This document shows positions 1-10,016 of a stretch of DNA of 64,000 nt, one piece after another. A model generated the notes under the pieces. That model saw only the letters and a list, made by a program, of their open reading frames with translations, searched no databases and was not told where the DNA came from. The stretch spans positions 186,001-250,000 of the forward strand of contig JAQFVV010000043.1 in NCBI GenBank assembly GCA_028023455.1, read 5' to 3'. This DNA is from Epiperipatus broadwayi (taxonomy: Eukaryota; Onychophora; Udeonychophora; Euonychophora; Peripatidae). Position 1 is the stretch's first letter. Every line of letters begins with the position of its first letter. Both the position numbers and the translations under genes were made by a program.

Positions 1-50
1 TCTTTATCTGTCCAACCTATGAATGTATTCATGCACGGATCCCCATATTA

Positions 51-480
51 TTTAAATTATAAATATGCGACTTTTTTTCACATACGTTAGTGAAGCTATA
101 ATTATACTATAATGTGTAATATGTCTGCTTAGCGTTTTCGAGATTTAATCTTCAAATATCATACTCATAGCTTTACAAATGAAAACTGTTGTGATTTATT
201 GTACACATATGCAAATGAGTTTGAATTTTTAATTAATTAGTCCATTGTTTGGAGAGAGCAAAGCATGCCTCTCTTCTATTAATGGCACTGAAATCATTTG
301 CTATGTAAAAAGCTTCTTTGACTTTTCTTTTGACATCACTCTTCTCTGTGCAAATTATTTGGGCAGAACTGGGTTCGAATACATGGCCTGTAGCTGCCTA
401 AGCAGACATATTACACATTATAGTATAATTATAGCTTCACTAATGTATGCGAAAAAAAGTCGCATATTTATAATTACAAT
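51..480. repeat. Foldback element with ~75-bp terminal inverted repeats
   Basis: The segment at about 51-131 is repeated in inverted orientation at about 399-480. Both arms contain the words GTAATATGTCTGCTTAG (or its complement), AGTGAAGCTATAATTATACT and a T/A-run followed by GTCGCATA. About 265 bp of unrelated sequence lies between the arms. I see no transposase remnant and no clear TSD, so it is best called a non-autonomous foldback/MITE-like insertion of unknown family. An apparent ORF across it (245-523) is incidental. Confidence 0.7.
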
Positions 481-1323
481 TTTTACTGGTGAAGTGAAAA
501 ACAATTTATTACATATTATTTAAAGAGAAAAAAAGTAATATCTATTACTTCATAGAGATTTCCCAAGAACTAGTTCTTTAATCATTAGTCTACAATTCAT
601 GCTCTATGCTCTATAATGCACAAGATGCATTTTAATATATAACCATAATCTAAGGAGATATCCAAATACATTCTTTAATGAGCTGCAAACTATAAAACAA
701 AGAAATAAAAAAGTTGCAGAAAGCAATATTTATATGGACACTTGGTCACTAATGTGGTAATGGTTGAGCCTTTAACATGACATGCTATCTATCATAGACA
801 TCAAAGAACAGTCTTTACAATTTTTCTCAGTGATTGACGTGAATAGATCTATATATACAGATCCTGTGAGCCACATGTAAAAAGGAACTTTTTAAAATTT
901 TCTTATTCATTCTCATGATTGTTACCTAAACAATACGTTCTAACTTACATATGCATAAATCAACTCCTTTGAATGATGATGATAAGATTATTAAGCACTA
1001 AAAGTGACAGTGCTGTAGCTGTGATCCATTAAGTTTGAGTTCCAATGTTTGCCTTTCTATCATCGCACTAAACCCTATAAGACAAAAAAATAATTAAATG
1101 GTTTATTCTTGAGATTTTATATGAAGTTTGTGCTTTGGAAGTAATGAAAACTAAATCATGATCCATGGACTTTGAGCTCTAGAATCTGCCTGTATATTAC
1201 CATACTAAATCATGTAGATCAATTATTTATATGCGAACATGTAAAATACATAAATGTAATACTATGTATTTGTGTATTAATCTGCGCATTGTGTTTAAAG
1301 CATGGATTATTTATAAACAAAAA
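481..1323. other. Unannotated A+T-rich stretch
   Basis: I find no open frame with coding character, no tRNA-like boxes and no repeat shared with the rest of the window. Confidence 0.5.
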
Positions 1324-1760
1324 CTAGTAGAAATAATATTTATTTATTAAACAAATATTTATTCGCCTGATACTGTTGGTTTGTATAGCATTTAGTTTCC
1401 ATGCTCTTCTAATCTTACCACTTCCAATTGTATCATGGCAAGCTTGTCTCACGAGTAGTTCCTTCTGCTGTTCTTTGATAGCTTGTCTCATGTCTGGTTT
1501 ATGTGTAGCAGCTTCCAGTTCTAAAGTGAACTTGTTTAACTGCTCAACCATATAGTGAATAAGGTGTATATTGCTGTACAGATTTGACAGTTGTTTGACC
1601 TTACCTCCAGATGGATTGACTATCTATGAACAGATCCCCAACTGTAACGAGAGCAATTGAATTCAGTGAGCATTATCACCTATTGGCTCCATTTTGCCAT
1701 TGAACATATGTTATCTATTTGTATATCAATTGGTCCATGGTGATGAAGACTCAATCCGAT
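1324..1760 (-). pseudogene. Unidentified protein-like reading frame, probably decayed coding sequence
   Basis: On the minus strand an open frame runs from about 1627 to the stop near 1324. It reads ...SGGKVKQLSNLYSN...MVEQLNKFTLELEAATH.KPDMRQAIKEQQKELL..., a plausible amphipathic helical segment. The interval 1380-1750 is visibly richer in G+C than its surroundings. Upstream (1630-1760) the protein-like character continues, but in more than one frame and with in-frame stops, as expected for a pseudogene or a gene fragment. The predicted C-terminal end past RRAWKL becomes A+T-rich and is probably read-through. I do not recognise the family. Alternatives are a decayed transposon ORF or a true internal exon; a possible acceptor and donor lie near 1655 and 1608 on the minus strand. 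Confidence 0.25.
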
Positions 1761-2027
1761 GAAGATAAGATGGAATCTGGACTAATCCAGTATTTGAAGG
1801 CAAGATATGTAACTGTATGATTATTAATTTGTTTTCAAAGATTTGATGATCCAAAGTGAAGGACGATGACAAAAGATTAGTCATTTTTGTTGTACTATTT
1901 TTTTTTTTTTTTGCAATATATTAACTAAATAAAAAACAACTTTTCTTATTTGCCACTCTCCAATATAATCTTATATGAACAAATAGTTAACTCGAATTAA
2001 AAAAAAAAATATTGTAAATTTAGTAAG
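1761..2027. other. Unannotated A+T-rich stretch
   Basis: It contains a T-run near 1900 and an A-run near 2000. Nothing else is recognised. Confidence 0.5.
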
Positions 2028-2722
2028 CAGTTAAAAGTTAAATGACTAAACATCACATGATCACCATTTCTTATGCTCCCTCATAACTGTTATTAAAGCA
2101 GGCAAAACTCTCCATACAGTAGCGCCACCCTGTGCCAACCAGAGTAATCAATGGATGCCAAAAGACTGCATAAAATTCCAATCTAATGCCTACTCATCCA
2201 ATATCCCCAGACTAGTGGCATTACTGAATGGTGAGGTTGCCTGTTTTAATAACAGTTATGAGCAAGCATAAGAAATGGTGATCATGTGATGTTTAGTGGT
2301 TTAATACCAATCCTGCCTAATAGGATAGTGATGGCTATGGTTATTAAAGAACCAAAGACACTAAAATGTATGGGTACTGAATTGAGTTCAGACCTATATG
2401 ACAACATAAGATAATGAGCTTGGATTGGAAATATTATTGTGTTTTCAATTTTAGACTCATAGTTTTGTAGTTAAGTAGAGGTAAAAGATGGCTGCTGAAG
2501 GGTTGCATTCGATCCTAAGATCTAGTTACAGTGCTTTCAGATCCAAAGCTCCTCACTGACGAAAGACACAAGCTAGAAACTAGTCTGGGGATATTGGATG
2601 AGTAGGAACTAGATAGGAATTTTATGCACAAACCTTCTGGCATCTGTTGATTACTCTGGCTTGTACTGAGTGGCACTACTGTATGGAGAGTTTTGCCTAT
2701 TTTAATAACAGTTAAAAGTTAA
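2028..2722. mobile_element. Family B foldback retroposon, long form, with 14-bp TSD
   Basis: The element occupies about 2042-2708 and is flanked by the direct repeat CAGTTAAAAGTTAA at 2028-2041 and 2709-2722. The two ends are inverted copies of one ~120-bp module recognisable by GCAAAACTCTCCATACAGTA, AGAGTAATCAATGGATGC, TGCCTACTCATCCAATATCC and CCCAGACTAG. The inner region is a module seen again in the long copies at 49.1 and 51.3 kb (TAATACCAATCCTGCCTAAT ... TGAGTTCAG). On the plus strand a CUGACGA-hairpin-GAAAC motif lies at about 2557-2580. A TSD of variable length (9-14 bp across copies) points to target-primed reverse transcription rather than a cut-and-paste transposase, despite the inverted ends. 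No coding capacity is seen. Confidence 0.75.
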
Positions 2723-3429
2723 TTGTTGAAAATAAATATTGCGTTGGAGTTAATTTCATAAGTTAAAATAACAATAATAAAAAAGAATATAACCTTTGCA
2801 TAACATGAAAAGAGAACACTTTTAGAAAAGATCAAAAGGATTTATTGTAATAGTAGAAAATATTAACATTTTGGTGCAATCATTTTCTTTTCTACTATAA
2901 CAGTAAATTATTTTCTTTTTCTCTGTCTTGACAGAGAGTTTGGGCATGACATTAAAAGTCAGCCCACATGTGAAGTTTCGTATAGGATCATCATACATTT
3001 CCAATCTCTATTTTAGAAAATACAAGCCCATAAAACGGCACACTTTTCATCAAGAACACGCTACTTCTTTTGCCTTGGTCATTATTGTAATATACCTTTA
3101 TATATATATATATATCAGCTGATTTCCTCCTGACATTAATACTTTTCGATACTTGGTCCTGCAGACAACATATAGTAATCTGCTTATACACTGCACTGAA
3201 CACAATATGCAGACCTACTTCGGAAATCCAGAAATATCATGGGGAAAATTTTAAATATAAATACTATTTATATATACAGTTAAGAGTTACTGTTTTGTTT
3301 CAAAATAGTGTTTTGAAATTGTATATAAAAAATAAAACGTTTTAAAGTTAAATATCTTAAATATTGAATTACATTTATTAACTAAATTTATTTTCATTAG
3401 AGCAAATTGTTTTATTACGAACCTTCTGA
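2723..3429. other. Unannotated A+T-rich stretch with a short TA run
   Basis: A (TA)n run lies at about 3096-3116. The open frames here (2822-3203) overlap on both strands, have no coding character and are judged spurious. Confidence 0.5.
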
Positions 3430-3622
3430 GATGATGATGATCATCATCAACCATTATCAATTCACTGCAGGATGAAGGTCCCTCCAAGTTCGAACCATCT
3501 TCTCCCATCTTTAGATTCTCTTCTCCACATCACCCCTGCACACTTTCTTATTTTATTCATCCATCTCACATGTGGTCTCTTTCTGGGTCTTTTACAATCT
3601 CTTGGAATCCAGTTTAAGATTA
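3430..3622 (-). mobile_element. LINE-A, 3' end fragment
   Basis: Read on the minus strand this is the C-terminal end of the LINE-A ORF. It has the pattern RPRKRPHVRWMDEIRKC.GVMW...RRW.ELG.TF.LQ.IDNG, followed by a (GAT)n-like 3' tail that appears on the plus strand as ATCATCATCAACC. Homology to the longer copy at 22.4-24.3 kb stops near 3622, so the insertion is heavily 5'-truncated. A tRNA-SINE sits immediately next to it. Confidence 0.75.
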
Positions 3623-3637
3623 TTGAAAATGTGGGTT

Positions 3638-3781
3638 GCAATATATTGATTTTTTTTTTTTTTTCCTTGTGTCATAGCATCGGCCGGGACGCGAACCCAC
3701 AACCGTCTGCAACCAACTACTTGCTTGCATGGCGGCTGCGATACCTCTCGGCTAACAACGCAAGACGCAATATATTGATTT
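3638..3781 (-). mobile_element. tRNA-derived SINE (family T, long form) with 15-bp TSD
   Basis: A perfect duplication GCAATATATTGATTT brackets the insertion (3638-3652 and 3767-3781). The element (3653-3766) reads on the minus strand as a tRNA-like unit. Its A box is in TTAGCCGAGAGGT-type sequence and its B box in GGTTCGCGTCCCGGCCGATG, followed by an A-tail that appears as the T-run at 3653-3666. It is not a functional tRNA gene: it lacks a closed acceptor stem and anticodon arm, and it ends in poly-A. Its Pol III promoter boxes and TSD are the hallmarks of a SINE moved by LINE machinery. Confidence 0.88.
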
Positions 3782-4756
3782 ATTGTCAATCGTACTCTTC
3801 ATTCCTGTCTAGGTCTTCTGTCAATATGCCATTAAGAATATGAAGACGCTAACAGACAATTAATATATATTCAAAGACCTGGAGTGGATATTTACTATTA
3901 ATTAATGCATATTTTTCAAATTGAATAGCATTTCCTATAATTAAAATAAACACATATAATTTTGAATTCAAAATATTTCTTTATTTTAGAAATGAGAATT
4001 CTACCTGTGAAATTATTAAACGTCTTTTCTTTTTTTTTAGCTTTGAAGTTAATTTTTTTCCCATAATGCAATATGTCATTAATGAGTGAATATGAAACAT
4101 AAGCAATTAAAAAAATTAACTGCCATAAGACATGAGAAAACATAGAACGTTTTCTTAATTATTTTTATTAACTTATAAAAAATATTAAAATTATTAAATA
4201 AAAGGTTCCTAACAATAACGTAATTACGGTGTTACTCGTTAATTCAAATTTCTTTCTACTTGACCTTTCATTTACCTATTCAAATGAATCTTACTCTTGA
4301 GTTTCTCTTGATAGAATCAAATTGTTTTGTGAGATTGTCTTTATGACGTTTATGTAAAATACTTCTCTTAGTAAAGATAGTGAAGATTTAAATTCAAAAC
4401 ATTTGTTTGAAGAATTTATTTTTAAATGATTTTTTTTACTTTCTGAAAGAGGATTATTTTTTTCTATGCAACTACTTTTGAAAAAAAGGAAGCAATTATC
4501 TCTGGGAATTATTTAATATTAAATTTATTTTTCTTTTCATTGTTAGAATACTATAATCAAATGATATCTGTTGTTTTGTTATTCTCTTAACACAATACAT
4601 TTTAGCAACATGTGGAATTTATAATGTTATTTTAAACATTGAAATGTCGGAATAAATTATGTTAAAGAGCACAAAAAGTGGGCCCACTATTACCTATGAT
4701 AATGAGTATGCTATTTGCCTGATTACCCCGACCTGTCTTCAGGCGTTTTATAACAC
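3782..4756. other. Unannotated A+T-rich stretch
   Basis: It contains homopolymer A and T runs and no recognised element. The frame at 3916-4143 (minus) shows no coding character. Confidence 0.5.
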
Positions 4757-4893
4757 AAGGTGCTGTTACGTCAAGCGTTGTTAGTCGAGAGGTCAGCGCA
4801 GCCGCCTTGCAAGCAAGCAGTTGGTTGCAGACTGTTGTTGCGGGTTCGCCTCCCGGCCGATGCTATGACCTATGGGGAAAAAAAGGTGCTGTT
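4757..4893 (+). mobile_element. tRNA-derived SINE (family T, long form) with 11-bp TSD
   Basis: The element at 4768-4882 is bracketed by AAGGTGCTGTT at 4757-4767 and 4883-4893. In order it shows GCGTTGTTAGTCGAGAGGTC (A-box region), the extra segment GTTGGTTGCAGACTGTTG that defines the long form, the B box CGGGTTCGCCTCCCGGCC and an A-tail at 4877-4882. It is the plus-strand counterpart of the copy at 3.7 kb. Confidence 0.88.
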
Positions 4894-4978
4894 TACTTTT
4901 AATAAATGCTTAATATTTATTTAAACGATATTGTATTATTAATTTATTGATTACTTGATGATTTGCTCTTTGCCAAAG

Positions 4979-5081
4979 ATTTTTTTTCCATATGTCATAG
5001 CATCGGCCGGGAAGCGAACCTTCAACAACCGTCTGCAACCAACTGCTTGCTTGAAAGGTAGCTGCGCTGACCTCTCGGCTT
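4979..5081 (-). mobile_element. tRNA-derived SINE (family T, long form)
   Basis: On the plus strand it appears as a T-run, CATAGCATCGGCCGG, AAGCGAACC and finally CTGACCTCTCGGCT, which is the inverse of the copy at 4.8 kb. It includes the long-form internal segment. No convincing TSD is visible, so the ends are approximate. With the two preceding copies it makes a local cluster of three long-form T SINEs within 1.5 kb. Confidence 0.8.
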
Positions 5082-5189
5082 TCCTATAGATTATTTAGAA
5101 GTGAGTTCCCTAATAGAAATTCTGAGTTTAGAAAAAAAACCCATTGTATTTAGATGGATTTCACCACTTCCTTTATTTTGCTGTAATAT

Positions 5190-5294
5190 CTTATATAAAT
5201 GCAATTTATCCAATACTTTGAATACACTGTAGCCCTTTTATTGTACCTATTCCAAACATGTTCAAAGTATTGGATAGATTGCATTTATATAATA
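5190..5294. repeat. Inverted repeat, ~33-bp arms
   Basis: The arms at 5190-5222 and 5261-5294 share TATATAAATGCAAT and CCAATACTTTGAA in inverted orientation, separated by about 38 bp. This is probably a small foldback element. Confidence 0.65.
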
Positions 5295-5450
5295 TTTGAG
5301 AATATTGCTTGTGATAATCTCATTGCCATTAATATTTCTTCTCTCACTATGGGATTTTTTTAAGATCATCAAAATTATTCATATGGCAATTTGGAATTGT
5401 TCTTTCTACTCAATGTCACTAACATTTATTTTATTTCTATATCTGTATAC

Positions 5451-5772
5451 ATTACTTTCATTCAAAATAAGAGTCATAGATCACATGACCCTATCTCTTA
5501 AGCTTGCAGTTATAAACAATGAGAATTGCCAATTCCTCCACAAGCTTTGTGATAAATGCTTAGCCAGAGCCAGCACTTAAAATATCTCTGTCAGGAACTC
5601 CTCCCCAAACCCCTGACCATAGTTTCTCTAAGGAGTGCCAAAGTACGAAACCATGGTCAGGGGTTTGGGAAAGGGTTCCTGACAGAGATATTTTAAGGGC
5701 TGGCTCTGGCTAAGCATTTATCACAAAGCTTGTAGAGGAATTGGCAATCCTCATTGTTTATTACTTTCATTC
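5451..5772. mobile_element. Family D foldback retroposon with 13-bp TSD
   Basis: ATTACTTTCATTC is duplicated perfectly at 5451-5463 and 5760-5772, defining an element at 5464-5759. It starts with AAAATAAGAGTCATAGATCA. It folds back on itself: a ~115-bp arm containing GATAAATGCTTAGCCAGAGC and AAAATATCTCTGTCAGGAAC is repeated in inverted orientation after a ~20-nt loop near 5625-5650. The loop region on the plus strand carries CUAAGGA-GUGC-loop-GUAC-GAAA, a degenerate hammerhead-like core. The frame at 5296-5580 runs into the element and is incidental. Confidence 0.78.
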
Positions 5773-6689
5773 CATTGTGAATAGTTTTTTTGTTTTTTTT
5801 AAAATGGAATTTCATATAATACCTCAAATAAGTGGATGGTAGGAAAAATCAATATCATTGTATTACTGCTTAACTTTTAAATAGCAAGTATCAGAACCGA
5901 AACTCTATGAATTGACTTTTAATACTTATTATATTTCATTTTGATATCTTACTGCTGCATAATTGATGGATGCAGTCCTAAGACTACCAACAGGATACCA
6001 CAGGTGGCAGATAGTGGAATGATCTTCAGATATGAAAGATAACTGTGAATAATAAACAATTTCTGAGCAAGAATACCTTCTTCAGCCTCGTAAGATAGGA
6101 TGTTGGTTCATCAAAGGTTAGGTAATATTTTCAAACTAATCTTTTCTGTTAACCCATTTTCTTCTTCAGTGGATTTAAGTTTAATGTAGGGCCCAATTAT
6201 CATAAACATCTCAGCCATTGATCATTTCCTTTTACTAACTGTGACAATGGAAGGGGTTGTATATCCAGCTTTCCATTCTTTAACTACACATATGGTATTT
6301 TGGATTCAAATTACTTTTTTCATTGCTTTTTATATTTAACCCAAGCCTTTGAGAATTAGAAAAGTGACACCCTCGATAGCTTTCATAGACTGGTAATTTT
6401 TAGTTATGATCTTCCCTTGATGCAATAGTTACTAATGGGGCAATTTGGAACTGGATTTAAGATAGGAATTTCAGCTAGAAATACACTACATTTATGCAGC
6501 CCTATTTAGAAATCCTTCTGCCTATCTTAAAAGTTGAAGGGATATGGAAAAGGTGGCCTAAAAGTAGCCATCTTACATAGTCTGTCTAGGTTGTTATGCC
6601 TGGCAGATTACTCATTAAAGTGATAGTAATAATATTGTCAATAGTAATGGTTAAATAAGAGATAAGTAGTAGAACACTGAACAGTATGG
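5773..6689. other. Unannotated stretch, possibly decayed LINE 5' region
   Basis: The base composition is slightly less A+T-rich than its flanks. It lies directly upstream of a decayed endonuclease domain in the same orientation, so it may be the worn 5' part of that element. I cannot read a protein from it. Confidence 0.35.
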
Positions 6690-7400
6690 ATGGCTAAAAA
6701 TTTTTCAAGATTTAAGATGTGATATAGCTGTTCTTAATGAAACTTATCTTCTGGCATAATCAAGTTTAATAAAATAAATAGATGACTATAAGATCTTTTC
6801 TGGAGGACTCATTGAAAGCAGAATGAATCATGTGGATTTGTTAATTTAATAACTTTTATTGTATATACTTTTATTCTTCTCCTTTACTTTCTTTGCATTT
6901 CTTCATATATTCATATATATTGCTTATAATAACTCCTCTCATATATACTTTAATGCAAATTTTTTTTTTAATAAACTTTTATTTTCTTGATAGTTTCGAC
7001 TGTCCAGCAGTCTTCATCAGAGCGTTCTCAATTGCTCTGATATATGAACTTTTATTGTAGGAAGTCTTCATTGCATCAATGAAAGACTAATGGTATTAAA
7101 AGTTGTTTTGTACAATGATACCATTGTTCATTTTATTAGTGCATAAGTTCTAACATGAACTCAGAAAAGAAAAACTTTTATTATTTGTTGAATAGCATTA
7201 TTATAGCAACACTATTAAACATTCACTCCCCCCTCTCCTTGGAGATTTTAATACAAGGGTTGATAGAAGTAGTCGACTTTGGTTAAAAGTTATTTGAAAT
7301 AATGATGTTCTGTTATTACTTTGTTTTCAATACACATAGATTTACTATCACAGATAACTGTTTAGCAGAAAAATTGCTATAAAGGAACCTGAATTTTTCC
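6690..7400 (+). pseudogene. Decayed LINE endonuclease domain, interrupted
   Basis: Plus-strand conceptual translation with several stops gives DIAVLNETYLL (the first endonuclease motif, usually 'D...ETxL') near 6716-6750 and YKIFSGG near 6787-6807. It then gives LLGDFNTRVDRSS near 7228-7270, which matches the catalytic GDFNARVG motif of apurinic-like LINE endonucleases, and NDVLLLLCF downstream. These motifs, in this order, are typical of LINE ORFs often annotated as 'craniofacial development protein 2-like'. The domain is split by the H1 insertion at 6864-7046 and has many frameshifts, so it is a fossil. No RT region could be followed after 7400. Confidence 0.55.
6851..7059 (-). mobile_element. 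Family H1 small retroposon with 13-bp TSD and hammerhead-like core
   Basis: AACTTTTATTGTA is duplicated perfectly at 6851-6863 and 7047-7059, defining a 183-bp insertion (6864-7046). Read on the minus strand it contains CUGAUGA (7020-7014), an A, then GACUG-CUGGA-CAGUC as a perfect 5-bp hairpin, then GAAA (6997-6994) and AAGAAAATAAAAG. The extra A before the hairpin differs from a canonical hammerhead, and no cleavage segment is evident. It is inserted inside the decayed LINE, so it is the younger of the two. Relatives are at 37.8, 42.3 and 43.9-44.2 kb. Confidence 0.75.
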
Positions 7401-8853
7401 ACAATTTAAAATAGTGGCATTTAATAGATTACCCCAAAAATTTGAAAATCTTAGTCTTTAATAGCCGTCGAAATTTAAGCATGTAATAGCCATTTCTAAG
7501 CTAACATCCAATTTTCTATGACTATGTTAGGAATAGATTCTATTGTTTACTACAACTATCATTATATTCTTGAAGTATACTGGTCTGTATTATTATTTTG
7601 AGCATGAATATATCTAAGGTCTTTGGAGTGATTTTTCTACCTAAACAACAAAAGATTCAAAAGTAATAAATCCATGTGTTATGCAAAAATTCTATAGCAG
7701 CAAACTATTTGAATCCACAGAGCAGTAACTTTGGCCTGTAGTTTATTGTAAATACTTTGATTAAATTTCCAAGCAGAAGAGAAACTACATCTTTTACTAA
7801 TACAAATATAAAACACTGAACAATTAGAACTAAGTGCTTTTATTTATTAGTGCTTTATCATTGATAAAATGGACATAGATACTAGTGTGTAAATTTTTTT
7901 TAGTATTATTAGTCAATGTTTCATTGGTTTATTAATTCTATTATATTACATCTATGAATTCAAGGAATAGAATACCTTAAATTAAGCTTTTAGGAGAATC
8001 AAGTATACTATCTTCATTGACCATAAAACTTATAGTATTTATGTGTTCAATTAAATTTGACAGTTCCCAAACTACAATCAATGGTTTCTATTGAAATTGT
8101 GAAACATTCACCTGAAACAGAGTTATATTCTACATATCTGGCTCTGAAAGCACTTAGCCAATATTAAGATTTAGAATGTAGTAATTTTACCTTTATACGT
8201 TGAAGCGTGTTGTATTAATATTATCATTTATTACTTTCAGTACTTCTCTCTTTACTTTTGTCACTATTCCTGATTTTATGTCTATTTTTGCTGCTTCAAT
8301 TAAAAAAAAAGGCATATTGCTTTATTGCTCAGAAGTTTTTAAGAAGTTTGAGCATCAAAATCAGTCCTGGGACCAAGGGACCAAGCTCTACCAACTGCAC
8401 CAAACCACATAGGGTACTGCTTCAATGAGAATTCATCAGAGATCATAACCTACTGTGATCTTAAGAGAAAGATTGTCTTTTCACATTTATGATAGGCAAG
8501 AGGACTCCTAAATAGGATTGTCTAAATGTGTAATCATTTGCCAAATGAAACTTTGATTCCAAATCCCATTTCCAAAATGACTCATTATTGATAGTATTGT
8601 CTTTAAGTTTGCTAAACCTGTCCTTTTCGAAGATGGTTTTTCCAAAAAGAAAAAAAATACTACCAGAATTCCTGTATATAAGCACATTAGTTGCATGAAT
8701 GAACTATTAGTGCCTAAATTGATATTTTTATCATTTTTATTATAGTCTAAGTCAGTTTACTTCTAACCAGTTCCTAAATTGACTTGATATTACTTTTATT
8801 GTTTTGTATTATTATATCTATTTCAGTTCATACAAGTTAAGTCTTTTAGTAAG
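7401..8853. other. Unannotated A+T-rich stretch
   Basis: No recognised element. A frame at 8200-8412 (+) ends in QNQSWDQGTKLYQLHQTT. It looks slightly protein-like but has no recognisable motif and no supporting splice context. Confidence 0.45.
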
Positions 8854-9089
8854 CAAACAAACTCTTTTTTAAAACTTGCTTTTTATATGACTATAATCAA
8901 CAATAAAAAAATCCAATGTTTCTATTATTTTATATAGTCTTTTTCAAGGCACACTTATCTCACTCCCCTTTTCCATTGCAAACAATAAGTGTGCCCTTGA
9001 AAAAGACTATATAAAATTGTCGAACCTTTGGATTTTTTATTATTGATTATAGTCATTTAAAAAGCAAGTTTTAAAAAGGAGTTTGTTTA
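8854..9089. repeat. Foldback element, ~100-bp arms
   Basis: The left arm (about 8854-8969) contains AAACTTGCTTTTTATATGAC, TCAACAATAAAAAAATCCA and ATAGTCTTTTTCAAGG. It is matched in inverted orientation at about 8988-9089, with a ~20-bp loop rich in CTCACTCCCC. Long arms with few mismatches suggest a fairly recent palindromic insertion. No TSD could be assigned. Confidence 0.7.
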
Positions 9090-9749
9090 TTTATATATTG
9101 GATATTTATGAATTATTTTGGAAAGAAGAACTATGTGATTGATATATTTAATTATATATCTTTTAGTAAGCTGCATAATTTATTTTATTTGTGAATAAAT
9201 GCATTTTTTAAAATGCAAAATATTTGAATATAATGCTTTTTTATGAAAAAATATCCTCATGATGCATGAAATCTGCAAATTCAATCTTTTTTGTCTAAAC
9301 ATACTAAATAAAAACATAAATCACCATTTTTTTATGTAAACAATATTCATGTAACATCTCTCCCAAATAAAAGTTGATGCAAAAGGTAAGCAAATATTTG
9401 AGATTTTTTTTAGATTGAAATCTTTAACAGCTTATAAATATATATGTATGATCAGGTAATAATTTTTTTTTTGTCCGTACTTATTTTCCATTTCAAGTTA
9501 TTTGTTTATATGACCCAATTCATTTATCAAATTTTTTTGATTAGATTTATGCAATTACGTATTCTTATTTGAACATATATATTATATATTTGTGATAAAT
9601 GAGTGCGTACGTATATACAGTATATATACGTATAATAATAACTCTACAAATCTATAACTGTATTTCTTCAAAATAATATACGTAAACTTATAAATAAATA
9701 TTAGAAAATACAGTAATTAAATTTAAAAAAAAAAACAACAAAAATATTA
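9090..9749. other. Unannotated A+T-rich stretch
   Basis: It contains several A and T homopolymers and short ATATAT runs near 9580-9640. No element recognised. Confidence 0.5.
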
Positions 9750-9914
9750 CAAACTGAAAGAAAAATCAAGGAAGCTATGTTAATATATAAACATAAGCAA
9801 GACTTAATCAATAGGCACGCAGCAAACGTTAAGATCACGGAATTATGGGAAATTGGACTTTTCAAAGTATTAGTTGACAAAACTACGAGGATAGTCGAAA
9901 ACGCTCCTAAGTGA
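9750..9914 (+). pseudogene. Penelope-like element C-terminal (GIY-YIG end) remnant
   Basis: An open frame ending at the TGA 9912-9914 reads QTERKIKEAMLIYKHKQDLI followed by NRHAANVKITELWEIGLF. The arrangement R-K-I-KEA-(hydrophobic)2-I, then a basic stretch, N, a short spacer and a terminal LW matches the end of the GIY-YIG nuclease region in Penelope-like retroelements ('R.IKEAL.I....P.LN...G......W'). Only this end is readable; upstream is an A-run and no RT is seen. It lies about 100 bp upstream of the host exon and on the same strand, but the stop codon and the intervening acceptor show it is separate. Confidence 0.42.
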
Positions 9915-10016
9915 CGTTTATATTTTTTGTTCTTTTTTAAAAAAGTCTAGTTACTGTATTTTTTAATATTTTTTTTATGAGTTTACACATATATATATAT
10001 ATCTTTTTATTTGCAG

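Noticed and set aside
4768-4882. Possible tRNA gene because of clear A and B boxes
   Set aside because: No proper acceptor or anticodon stem, an A-tail, a TSD and several similar copies in the window show it is a SINE.
8200-8412. 70-residue plus-strand frame ending KLYQLHQTT
   Set aside because: Mixed low-complexity N-terminal part, no motif, and no consistent splice or repeat context.
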